From NCBI GenBank assembly GCA_016219185.1, contig JACRBZ010000066.1, forward strand, positions 62,001-126,000: a stretch of 64,000 nucleotides of DNA, in the 5' to 3' direction. The stretch is from Deltaproteobacteria bacterium. GTDB taxonomy: Bacteria; Desulfobacterota; Desulfobacteria; Desulfobacterales; Desulfatirhabdiaceae. The translations under genes were made by a program, and so were the position numbers. Below, in pieces: positions 20,068 through 28,768 of the stretch (positions are counted from its first letter, which is position 1; each line of letters begins with the position of its first letter). The notes under the pieces were generated by a model. That model did not search any database and was not told the DNA's origin. It saw nothing but the letters and a program-made list of their open reading frames with translations.

Positions 20068-20187
20068 TGTTGCATTAATAAATCTATGAAATTTGACGAC
20101 TCGTAAAACGTCAGGATGCAGCGTTGCATGTCATCCGGCCTGCTTACACAACCGTCCGTCAATGAAGAATGGATTACAGCCTGCACG

Positions 20188-20598
20188 TTATCTCATCCTG
20201 AGGTTAAAAGCTTGTTCTCCCCAATAAGCATTACTGCCACCATCGTTCATGCCCAATTTGTAGTCTTCAGGACACCTTTTACTTCCATCCCATACTGTAA
20301 TCGTGATATTAGAATCTGTACCCGTAATTGCAGCCAATACATTAGGAGCAGTAAGAGTTACACCGTGCCCACCATTCAAATCCGAAATCAAAGGCATTCC
20401 AACATGACTCGGTATCGCAAAGTAATCGGTTATAGCCTGAGCGATACTATAGGCATCGCACTCTGTAGCAGCGCAGTAAGTTTTATTCCTGTAAGAGATA
20501 AAGTTAGGAATTGCGATTGCAGCCAGAATGCCAATGATTGCTATGACAATCATGAGTTCAATAAGAGTAAATCCTTTTAAATTCCGAGTCGTCGTAAT
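20188..20598 (-). CDS. Type IV pilin-like protein (PilA-type), probable non-ATG start
   Basis: NLKGFTLIELMIVIAIIGILAAIAIPNFISYRNK prepilin signal; AGGAGG just upstream but no in-frame ATG/GTG/TTG before GFTLIE. Confidence 0.7.
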   Translation of the reverse strand: MTTTRNLKGFTLIELMIVIAIIGILAAIAIPNFISYRNKTYCAATECDAYSIAQAITDYFAIPSHVGMPLISDLNGGHGVTLTAPNVLAAITGTDSNITITVWDGSKRCPEDYKLGMNDGGSNAYWGEQAFNLRMR

Positions 20599-20640
20599 GT
20601 GACCTCCTAATTGCTTATTGAATATCTGAAAAAGAATATT

Positions 20641-21135
20641 TCATCTGATTTCCGGTGCCGGATTTTCAAAACGGGTATATGATTTCAGAAATGTGAGCGG
20701 TGCAAGACCCGTAGGTCCATTGACGATATGGTTGGCTTTTTCAATGAGCCGACGCAAACAACCTTTGTCATGGATGATTCTGGCATAATGAACGGCATTG
20801 ACGGCGATAGGAACCGATTCCAGAATCTGTATGATACTGGATATGCCGCCCATGGTCTCAAGATGCCCCTTTACTTTCAGGGCATTGGCCAGGGTCACCA
20901 GGTCAACAGGCTCCCCCTTGCCAAAGAGTTCCAGCATGGTTGCGTAAATTTTTTGATGGGCGGAGCGATAAAAATCATCCGCAGCCAGAACTTCGACAAT
21001 GTCCATCAGGGTGCTGTTATCATGAAGAATAGCGCTGATAATGGCTTCTTCAGCTTCGAGATTGTGGGGAGGAAGGTGGTAAAGAGAAGGATCTTGTTGG
21101 GATTTCATAAGGGCATTCTTTCGGTTGACATCCAT
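20641..21135 (-). pseudogene. Replicative helicase DnaB N-terminal fragment
   Basis: HLPPHNLEAEEAIISAILHDNSTLMDIVEVLAADDFYRSAHQKIYATMLELFGKGEPVDLVTLANALK..HYARIIHDKGCLRRLI; homology stops after ANHIVN, no RecA-like domain. Confidence 0.8.
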
Positions 21136-21245
21136 TCGTTGCTCTTCCTGGAATTGATCCGCATAAATATTTTCACTGTTTGAAAGTACTATATCACGGT
21201 AGCGTTCCATATAACGGAACGACTATTCATCTTTTTTCAAGGGGT

Positions 21246-21437
21246 ATGATGTCGGAAAAATGGACTGAACACAGGAGATATGGGGAGCAACTGATTAGCC
21301 TGTTTGTCAGGCTTCTCTTCACCGGAGCGGGCTATTCCCAGATGGAATTATCCAAGAAACTCGGCTGCTCCAAACAAACGGTCATCAGGCTTGTCAATTA
21401 CATCCGGACGGCCTATGGCGTGGACATTGAGATGTGA
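21246..21437 (+). pseudogene. Truncated WYL-family regulator (HTH domain only), paralog of 22081..23094
   Basis: MMSEKWTEHRRYGEQLISLFVRLLFTGAGYSQMELSKKLGCSKQTVIRLVNYIRTAYGVDIEM* parallels the N-terminus of the downstream WYL protein. Confidence 0.75.
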
Positions 21438-21483
21438 AACCCTTTACGGAACATCTACTGATCCGCAGCACACTGGCCATAGG

Positions 21484-21894
21484 TCATATACCGCCGCTTT
21501 TCAGAAAGATTCTAAGGAAGATATCATTTATATCTCCACGAATAATCCGTGAAGTTTTCAGTGGATGATTATAAAAATACGCAAATGCATCAATCTGAGA
21601 TCCATCATTTAACAATATGCAATTGATCTCTTTTCGCACATATAAAGAATGTTGTGCAGCTTTCGGGTTGTAACCTTTAATTTTGTCCAATGTCTTAAGC
21701 TTCTTGCTGTCAATGTCATATAGCTCACCGTAGGCAGAACCGTTTTCACTTTCGATCGTGGGATAATCGCCAAAATCATATGCCAAATCATATGGATGAC
21801 CGGTAGTAAATCCCACACCCAAGAAATGAGTGTCGGATAATACCGGATTTCCACTCATGCCATTCAGAAGCGATCCATAAATGAATAGGTTCAT
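21484..21894 (-). CDS. Gamma-glutamylcyclotransferase (AIG2/GGCT-like) family protein
   Basis: MNLFIYGSLLNGMSGNPVL.., GSAYGELYDIDSKKLKTLDKIKGY. Confidence 0.8.
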   Translation of the reverse strand: MNLFIYGSLLNGMSGNPVLSDTHFLGVGFTTGHPYDLAYDFGDYPTIESENGSAYGELYDIDSKKLKTLDKIKGYNPKAAQHSLYVRKEINCILLNDGSQIDAFAYFYNHPLKTSRIIRGDINDIFLRIFLKSGGI

Positions 21895-22080
21895 TTTTTC
21901 CTCCTTCAATCTTGATGGGTTGATAATGGCCTCTGGGAAAAGTCGTTTCCCTTGAGCATGCATCCATTCGTTAATCTTCTTGAACCCGATCCGCATGAAA
22001 TGTTTTCATTGTTTGAAAGCATGATAACATGGTAGCGTTCCATGTCGCAGAATGATTAATCATCTTTTTAAGGGGAGGGC

Positions 22081-23094
22081 ATGATGCCGAAAAAATTGGA
22101 TGATCACAAGAGTTACGGGGAGAAACTGATCAGCCTGTTTGCCAGGCTGCTATTTTCCAACGCGAGCTATTCACTTATAGAATTGTCCAGAATGCTCGGT
22201 TGTTCAAAACAGAGCGTCATCAGGCTGATCGATGATATCCGGATGGCCTATAGCGTGGAAATTGAAGAAACCATTCAGGGAAACAGAAAATATTACCGCA
22301 TCGTCAAGCAGGGAAAAGCAACGCCCGTAATTCCGTTGACCGAGTCGGAACTTACCGCCTTGCAGATGTGCAAGACATTTACGGAACATCTCTTGGGTGA
22401 TCAGTTTTATCTTGAGGCTACCCGGGCCTTGGAGAAAAACCTGTCCTTGACAGCAAGCGCAGGTGGATTACCGTCTCGCCATTTTGCCTCCTTCAGCACG
22501 GGAACGATCGATTATACCCCCCACCAGGAACAAATCCGCATCCTGATCGAGGCCATGAAAGCGATGAATACCTGTCGGATCACATACCAGGCGATAATGG
22601 AAAAGAAGGCCAAAACCTATCATATCAGCCCGCTGAAGATATTCTCCTATCGGGATACCCTGTATCTCCACGCTCGATTGGCCAGAGAACCGGGCAAAAC
22701 TTACAGGGAACCGGATTTCGATCCATTGCTGGCGATTCACCGGTTATTAAAGGTGGAAATGACAGACCGGGGTTTTGAATACCCGGCGGATTATGATTTT
22801 GAGGAAGTTTTCAATAAAAACTTTGGTGTCATAAAGGATAATTGTTTCGAGGCAGAGGTGGAGTTCACCGGCTGGGCGGCACGACACGTGGCTGAGCGGA
22901 CCTGGAGCCCGGATCAGAAAATCACAAATATTGATGACGATAAAATTCGTCTTACATTGTTCGTCACATCGGATGTGGAATTGATCGCTTGGATTCAGTC
23001 TTTTGGCGATGCGGCAAGAGTAATAGAGCCGGATTGGCTGGTGAAAGAAATCAAAAATAAAGTAAAAAGGACAGCGGCTCTGTACAAAAAATAA
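22081..23094 (+). CDS. WYL-domain helix-turn-helix transcriptional regulator
   Basis: HTH ELSRMLGCSKQSVIRLIDDIR; WYL-type segment CRITYQAIMEKKAKTYHISPLKIFSYRDTLYLHARL. Confidence 0.9.
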   Translation: MMPKKLDDHKSYGEKLISLFARLLFSNASYSLIELSRMLGCSKQSVIRLIDDIRMAYSVEIEETIQGNRKYYRIVKQGKATPVIPLTESELTALQMCKTFTEHLLGDQFYLEATRALEKNLSLTASAGGLPSRHFASFSTGTIDYTPHQEQIRILIEAMKAMNTCRITYQAIMEKKAKTYHISPLKIFSYRDTLYLHARLAREPGKTYREPDFDPLLAIHRLLKVEMTDRGFEYPADYDFEEVFNKNFGVIKDNCFEAEVEFTGWAARHVAERTWSPDQKITNIDDDKIRLTLFVTSDVELIAWIQSFGDAARVIEPDWLVKEIKNKVKRTAALYKK

Positions 23095-23214
23095 TTGAAT
23101 GATGAAAAACCATGGCCACCACGCCTGCTTTTAGTGATCACTGTGGATATATAGGTGGAGCGGATTTTCGCGATATCATATATTTACATGGCCGTAGCCA
23201 AGTATATAACGGTA

Positions 23215-23251
23215 GAAAATAGCCAATGTTTTCTTTTCGAAAACATTGGCT
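23215..23251 (-). terminator. Hairpin, duplicate of the terminator at 25961..25995
   Basis: AGCCAATGTTTTC-ttttc-GAAAACATTGGCT perfect 13-bp stem followed on the minus strand by ATTTTC. Confidence 0.5.
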
Positions 23252-23312
23252 ATGATGGAGGGAATTGACCTGAAAGACTGAATGACAAAAATGAAAAATT
23301 ACATTTTCATAT

Positions 23313-23535
23313 TCAGTTTTTCATCATCAGTTGCGCGACCGCCTTTTCCAGGCCGTCGATGGACAGTTCAAACATGGGAAAGATGCGGCCGATGGCCGAA
23401 ATGCTCGGAGTGTAATTCCACATGGAAACCGGGGCCGGATTTAGCCAGACACAGTGCTTGAAGGTTTCGGACAAAAATTTCAGCCGCTCGATGCTGGGTT
23501 TGGAAGTGCGCTCTTCAATGTGATGGAGCCGTCCT
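23313..23535 (-). pseudogene. Duplicated C-terminal fragment of the VWA protein at 26050..27243
   Basis: [41 protein letters not shown](A/T)IGRIFPMFELSIDGLEKAVAQLMMKN nearly identical in both. Confidence 0.9.
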
Positions 23536-23540
23536 GGGCC

Positions 23541-23642
23541 CGATGGGAAGCCACTGAAAGGGGCGCAAGCGCTCGCGCAGGAAAATGACACCCAGAAAAA
23601 TACTGAGCAGGGAATTGATGAAATACCCGGCTCGATTCGACA
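23541..23642 (-). repeat. Duplicated internal fragment of rarD (matches about 4364..4467)
   Basis: ccactgaaaggRgcgcaagcgctcgcgcaggaaaatRacacccagaaaaatactgagcag..attgatgaaatac/tccc..ctcgattcgac shared. Confidence 0.85.
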
Positions 23643-23715
23643 TCATCCTTGTCCAGAGATGGATACAGGGGGGGGGGTGAACTCCCATCACCCGATTATA
23701 AATAATTTCATATGG

Positions 23716-24519
23716 TTATTTGCAAAGCAATCTTTGGAGTTCAGATAGTTGTACACGCGAAGTCAAATCAACACTCAAAGGCGTAACAGACACAAACCTG
23801 TCAATTGCAAAAGCATAAATATCTGATTCAGGGTCAAGTTCCGCCCCATTAATATTTATGATAGTTTTTCCATCACCTATTCTGCTTTTAATTGTAGGAT
23901 TTTCGATGGCTTTTGAATAATAACTTACCTTTGCTAACCTGGTGATTTTGAATTCAGTTAACAGAGTGGCATCACTAGGGACGTCAATTTTCAAAACATC
24001 GACATCGGATTGTATTTTTTTCGATAATAGAGATTTTGCAAAACGATTCAGGAAAAATGATGATGCCGTCCAATCCTGATCCGTATATCTGTGATGGGAT
24101 TCAATATCGGTTTGTTTGGATATTGCTATACCAGGTATGCCAGAGCTCGCCCCTTCAAGTGCTGCACCGATAGTGCCTGAGCTTGTAATGTTGATTCCAA
24201 GATTTTCTCCATAATTAATTCCAGAAACAAGCAAATCAGGAATATTTTCTTTGAATATCGTTCTTAAACTATGTCTGACAATTAGAGCAGGTGAACACTC
24301 ACAGTGATAAGCTGGAATTTCCCTTCCGTTTATTTGATATTCAATGGGTTTGAGACATGATAATTTGTCTCCGGTTAAGCCACGCCCGGTTCCTGTTTGC
24401 TGATGGCTTGGAGCAACAATTGTTACATTTCCAATGTCTATCACTGCCTTAACTGCAGCTCGGAGACCAGGTGATTCAATTCCATCATCATTCGTTATTA
24501 AGATATTGTAATTTCGCAT
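23716..24519 (-). CDS. surE: 5'/3'-nucleotidase SurE
   Basis: ILITNDDGIESPGLRAAVKAV, VAPSHQQTGTGRGLT, LLVSGINYGENLGINITSSGTIGAALEGASSGIPGIAIS. Confidence 0.93.
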   Translation of the reverse strand: MRNYNILITNDDGIESPGLRAAVKAVIDIGNVTIVAPSHQQTGTGRGLTGDKLSCLKPIEYQINGREIPAYHCECSPALIVRHSLRTIFKENIPDLLVSGINYGENLGINITSSGTIGAALEGASSGIPGIAISKQTDIESHHRYTDQDWTASSFFLNRFAKSLLSKKIQSDVDVLKIDVPSDATLLTEFKITRLAKVSYYSKAIENPTIKSRIGDGKTIININGAELDPESDIYAFAIDRFVSVTPLSVDLTSRVQLSELQRLLCK

Positions 24520-24540
24520 TAACTTTTGATTTATTGATTC

Positions 24541-24597
24541 TAACGCTGGGCATCAGTAGGCGCGCGCTTTTGCGATCTGCTGTATGCCTTTGTTAGC
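24541..24597 (-). other. attC-like imperfect palindrome (candidate integron recombination site)
   Basis: TAAC-gctg-GGCAT-CAG ... CTG-tATGCC-ttt-GTTA, 57 nt, immediately downstream of the 24696..25208 gene in its orientation. Confidence 0.3.
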
Positions 24598-24695
24598 AAT
24601 GCATTTTTGAGATTCAGGTAAAGATCCTTCGCACTATTATTCACCATATATACGAAAATTATTAGCTGAAAATAAGTTCTGATATAACAATTTAA

Positions 24696-25208
24696 TTATT
24701 CTCTGAGCTGCTTCAGTTCACGAAGGAATGAAGACGGTTCAAACCCATTTGGTCCAGACCACGGTTGTCCTTCCTTATTCTGTGGATATCTGTATTTTTG
24801 ATCATGAGGATTGTCCTTCTCAAACTTTTCAATTATGATTTTATATTCTTTTACTTTGTCTGGCTCGATATTAGAAAAATCTGGCTCCTCTGATGTAATA
24901 AATAGAAGATAGAACATGTATTTTTTACCCGGATAGAGATTTTTGTATCTGTTGTTGAGAGTCCCGATGTTATGTGTTGTCCCCACATTTTCCTCGGGAA
25001 CCGATTTTAAAATCGCGCCCTTTAGAAATAATTCGGTTGCGTGAAATGCAAGATACAATACAACGGAGCCCCTTACATATGTTGCCTTCTTGGTCGATCT
25101 TGCCAGTACAGTACATAAGCGAATAGCTGAAGATATGCGTTTGAAAATGTCGAAAACTGCTCGGGCACAGCCAAATTCACAACTTCTGAGTCGATTAACA
25201 TGTTCCAT
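24696..25208 (-). CDS. Hypothetical protein, possibly HEPN-like
   Basis: 170 aa ORF; YLAFHATELFLKGAILKSVPEENVGTTHNIGTLNNRYKNLYPG suggests an alpha-helical HEPN-like domain (weak). Confidence 0.4.
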   Translation of the reverse strand: MEHVNRLRSCEFGCARAVFDIFKRISSAIRLCTVLARSTKKATYVRGSVVLYLAFHATELFLKGAILKSVPEENVGTTHNIGTLNNRYKNLYPGKKYMFYLLFITSEEPDFSNIEPDKVKEYKIIIEKFEKDNPHDQKYRYPQNKEGQPWSGPNGFEPSSFLRELKQLRE

Positions 25209-25223
25209 TCCATGGATTGCCCC

Positions 25224-25541
25224 TCACACTGCTAATAATATTCGTTCTGCCTGTATTTCATCTACAGGCAGAATTTGTTTTCTATGCCGAACAGTAAGCA
25301 TTGATATTTTGTCTTTCTCAACTCTGTAAATGATACGATAATTTCCATAAATCAATTCACGAATATCTTCTCTTTGTATTTCTGGAACTATCCGACCACT
25401 CTTTGGTGAAGATTTGAGGAGTTGAACCTTGTCGAACAAGGTTTCTACCCATTTTGCTGCAGCCAAAGGATTGTCCCGAGCTATGTATTCTGAAATTTCT
25501 GTTGCCCTGTCTATCGCGAGAGGGGACCATATGATTTTCAT
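25224..25541 (-). CDS. Type II toxin, RelE/ParE family
   Basis: WSPLAIDRATEISEYIARDNPLAAAKWVETLFDKV..SGRIVPEIQREDIRELIYGNYRIIYRVEKDKISMLTVRHRKQ. Confidence 0.9.
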   Translation of the reverse strand: MKIIWSPLAIDRATEISEYIARDNPLAAAKWVETLFDKVQLLKSSPKSGRIVPEIQREDIRELIYGNYRIIYRVEKDKISMLTVRHRKQILPVDEIQAERILLAV

Positions 25542-25819
25542 TTTCCGATCCGTCCCAGAATTGCAGCCTTGGCTTCATTATGTTCAATGCCAGCCCCAGC
25601 ATTAATTTGTGCTATGGCTGTTTGTACGTCCTCCAATAACTCAATCTTTTCTTGCATGGATTCATACTCTGCAACATCAAGTAATACAGCGACACCTTTG
25701 CCATGCTGGGTAATGACTAGCGGTCTCTTTGTGTCATGCACTTGTTTTAGAAAAGAAGCAATTCCAGTTCGGAACTCTGACATTGGACGAATGTCTTGAT
25801 CGATTTTTAATCTCTGCAT
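25538..25819 (-). CDS. Antitoxin, Phd/YefM family
   Basis: IRPMSEFRTGIASFLKQVHDTKRPLVITQHGKGVAVLLDVAEYESMQEKIELL; overlaps the toxin start. Confidence 0.88.
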   Translation of the reverse strand: MQRLKIDQDIRPMSEFRTGIASFLKQVHDTKRPLVITQHGKGVAVLLDVAEYESMQEKIELLEDVQTAIAQINAGAGIEHNEAKAAILGRIGK

Positions 25820-25960
25820 AATGCACCTCTTGGTAGTTTTTTTTAGTACATTATACCGTACGTCATATCGTTTAATCAAGTTTGTTCTTGTTGAGCATAA
25901 TGCTCATCCGACTCCAAACTATTGCGTACGCCCGGCACGGGCGTGAACTAATCATTCTTG

Positions 25961-25995
25961 AAAAAACCAATGATTCCTTTTCGAAATCATTGGTT
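25961..25995 (-). terminator. Rho-independent terminator downstream of the MoxR/VWA operon
   Basis: Minus strand AACCAATGATT-tcgaaaagg-AATCATTGGTTTTTTC: stem followed by a T run, about 55 nt after the VWA stop. Confidence 0.65.
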
Positions 25996-26049
25996 GTGAT
26001 GAGGGATTGGCTTGAAAAACTGAAACGATGGATAATTATAAATCCATTA

Positions 26050-27243
26050 TCAGTTTTTCATCATCAACTGCGCGACTGCCTTTTCCAGGCCGTCGATGGA
26101 CAGTTCAAACATGGGGAAGATGCGGCCGATGGTTGAAATGCTCGGGGTGTAATTCCACATGGAGACCGGGGCCGGATTCAGCCAGACGCAGTGCTTGAAG
26201 GTTTCGGACAAAAATTTCAGCCGTTCGATGCTGGGTTTGGAAGTGCGTTCTTCAATGTGAATGGAGCCGTCTCTGGCCATGAGTTCATAAGGGGCCATGC
26301 TGGCATCCCCGAGCAGAATCAGCCGGGTGTCCGGGTCAAAGGCGGCAAATTCCTCCACTCGCTTGGGTTCCTTGTATCGGGACGCGTCTTTCCAGAGGGT
26401 ATCATAGATGGTGTTGTGGAAAAAAAATGTCTTGATGTCTTTGAACTGGGCTTTGGCGTAATCAAACAGGGTCTGCACCACCTCGACATATGGATCCATG
26501 GACCAGCCGCCGTTGTCGATGGCCAGAATCACCTTGAGCCGGTCTTTCAGGCTTCGGTCAAAGACGATTTCAATTTCCCCGGCGTTTTTCATGGTCTGGT
26601 AAATGGTGGATTCCACATTCACACGGTCCTTGGGACCGGAGGGGACCAGGTGTCGCAGGCGTTTGATGGCCTCTCCGACCATGGCCTGGGTCAGGGGGCC
26701 GTCCAGGGAATAATCCTTGTACCGCCGCTCCATGGCGACCTTTATGGCGGAACGGTTCCGGGACATGCCGCCCACCCGCATGCCGCCGGGGTGATGTCCG
26801 GAATGACCCACAGGGGACGTGCCGCCGGTTCCGATCCACTTGCTGCCGCCGTCGTGCCGCTCGGTTTGTTCTTTGAGGCGCTCCTTGAAATATTCGATGA
26901 GCTCCTCGGGCGTCATTTTTTTCAGCTCCGCTTCATCGATGCCCAGGGCATCCGCCAGGAGTTTGGGGTCCTGCAGCCAGGTGTCCAGCAGATTTCTGGC
27001 CATTTCATCCAGGGCAAACCCCTCCTGATCCGGCATTTCCGTGCCCTTGAAATGATGGGCAAACACCTGATCGAACAGATCGAAATACCGCTCGCTCTTC
27101 ACCAGTATGCATCGGGAGGCTGTGTAAAAATCTCCAAGGCTGCCGACCAGTCCCTGCCGAAGCGCCCGATGCAGGGTCAAAAACGACGTGGGGCTTACGG
27201 GGATGCCGGCTTCCTTGATCTGATAAAAAAAATCCACAAACAT
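26050..27243 (-). CDS. VWA domain-containing CoxE-like protein
   Basis: MFVDFFYQIKEAGIPVSPTSFLTLHRALRQGL; VILAIDNGGWSMDPYVEVVQTLFDYAKAQFKDIKTFFFHN. Confidence 0.85.
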   Translation of the reverse strand: MFVDFFYQIKEAGIPVSPTSFLTLHRALRQGLVGSLGDFYTASRCILVKSERYFDLFDQVFAHHFKGTEMPDQEGFALDEMARNLLDTWLQDPKLLADALGIDEAELKKMTPEELIEYFKERLKEQTERHDGGSKWIGTGGTSPVGHSGHHPGGMRVGGMSRNRSAIKVAMERRYKDYSLDGPLTQAMVGEAIKRLRHLVPSGPKDRVNVESTIYQTMKNAGEIEIVFDRSLKDRLKVILAIDNGGWSMDPYVEVVQTLFDYAKAQFKDIKTFFFHNTIYDTLWKDASRYKEPKRVEEFAAFDPDTRLILLGDASMAPYELMARDGSIHIEERTSKPSIERLKFLSETFKHCVWLNPAPVSMWNYTPSISTIGRIFPMFELSIDGLEKAVAQLMMKN

Positions 27244-27311
27244 AGGCTGTTTCCTATCGCAACCGTACCACGGTACGTGAAGGTTGGGATTTGATCATGA
27301 TTTCAGTCAAT

Positions 27312-28169
27312 CTAAAACAATCGCCTGCGGTTGACGGCATTGGCCGCGCGGGTAAAATCCTGGCTTTTTTTAAAGAGAATGCCCATAAATGGGACATCGC
27401 CTTTAGCCAGCCGGCTGGGTTTAAAATCCGGATCCGCGGACAATGCCCGGACCCAGTTGAGCAGCTCCCGGGTTGCCGGACGTTTTTCAACCGCCTCGAG
27501 TTCCCGGAGCTTGTAAAACGCGGCAATGGCGTTTTCCGTCAGTTCATTGTCCAGTTCCGGAAAATGCACTTTGACAATCTGTCGCATCATCTTGGGGTCC
27601 GGAAAGGCGATGTGATGAAAATTGCACCGGCCCAGAAACGGATCCGACAAGTCCTTCTTGGCATTGGAGGTAATGATGAACACCGGCCGGTGCCGGGCCT
27701 GGATGGTTTTGTCGATTTCAATGATGTCGAACTCCATCTGATCCAGGACATCCAGCATGTCATCCTGAAAATCCGTATCCGCCTTGTCGATTTCATCGAT
27801 CAGCAGCACCGTTCGGGTATCGGCGGTAAAAGCCTGGCCGATTTTGCCCATCTTGATATAATCCTCGATATTGCTGACATCCCGTTTGGAGTCGCCGAAA
27901 CGGCTGTCGTTAAGGCGGGTCAGGGTGTCGTACTGATAAAGAGCTTCCACCAGTTTCATACTGGATTTGACATTGAGAATGATCAGCGGCATGTGAAGAA
28001 CCTCTGCAATGGCATGGGCCAGCATGGTCTTGCCGGTCCCCGGCTCTCCTTTTAAAAGCAGCGGCATTTCCAGCGCCATCGAGATATTGACGATCCTTGC
28101 CAGCTCTTCATCCAGAACATAGCGCTTTGCGCCTGTAAATAAATTGCAATCCGATGCGGTTGTGGTCAT
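27312..28169 (-). CDS. MoxR-family AAA ATPase
   Basis: LLLKGEPGTGKTMLAHAIAE Walker A; VLLIDEIDKAD Walker B; precedes the VWA partner. Confidence 0.92.
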   Translation of the reverse strand: MTTTASDCNLFTGAKRYVLDEELARIVNISMALEMPLLLKGEPGTGKTMLAHAIAEVLHMPLIILNVKSSMKLVEALYQYDTLTRLNDSRFGDSKRDVSNIEDYIKMGKIGQAFTADTRTVLLIDEIDKADTDFQDDMLDVLDQMEFDIIEIDKTIQARHRPVFIITSNAKKDLSDPFLGRCNFHHIAFPDPKMMRQIVKVHFPELDNELTENAIAAFYKLRELEAVEKRPATRELLNWVRALSADPDFKPSRLAKGDVPFMGILFKKSQDFTRAANAVNRRRLF

Positions 28170-28469
28170 AAGTTCCCTATAATGTGATTATTGTTCTTCA
28201 TCGCAAGAAATGAAAATTTCCGGATATGTCTGTCTTTGATTTTTCGATCTTGACCTTCATGGCGCTTGAATATACAGTACCAAATTGGTCAACCAAAACC
28301 TTTCCCCATATTCCAATGGCATTTGTCGGAATAATACCGTGTTTAATGCATCCCGATTTCAATATTATGGAGTTATTATTTTTTTGGCAAGATATTTACC
28401 GCGAAAAAACGGTTGCCTCCCTTCGGAACACTCGGAAATTGAGCGTTGAAAGTCAATTGCCAAAAGTGC

Positions 28470-28498
28470 TTGACAAGAAAAACACCGGGTGATATTCA
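28470..28498 (+). promoter_or_regulatory. Candidate promoter upstream of aprBA
   Basis: TTGACA, 17-nt spacer, TATTCA; weak -10 match. Confidence 0.3.
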
Positions 28499-28768
28499 TG
28501 CAACCTTATATATATTATTGTGTTGTAATTTAAAGTAATTATCATGCCATTTGAGATAGATTCCAAATGGTTATATCAGGTCGATTTTTTATGGTTCTTT
28601 TAATTGAGCACTTTTAACCCATTCGCTGCAAATAGACAGCGGCCTACTGCAGCGGCCGCAGACAAATGAAGGGAGGTGCTGAACAGACCTAATCTTAGGC
28701 TACCGGAATTTGCATTCGCGTATTAACTTGAACTTATGAAAAGCCAAAAAACAATGGAGGTATCTTAA

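Noticed and set aside
26191-27294. 367-aa plus-strand ORF
   Set aside because: Antisense to the VWA gene and lacking protein-like motifs.
4893-28169. Prophage or integrative element
   Set aside because: No integrase, capsid, terminase, portal or conjugation genes recognised; the region looks like an accumulated accessory island with scars rather than an intact mobile element.
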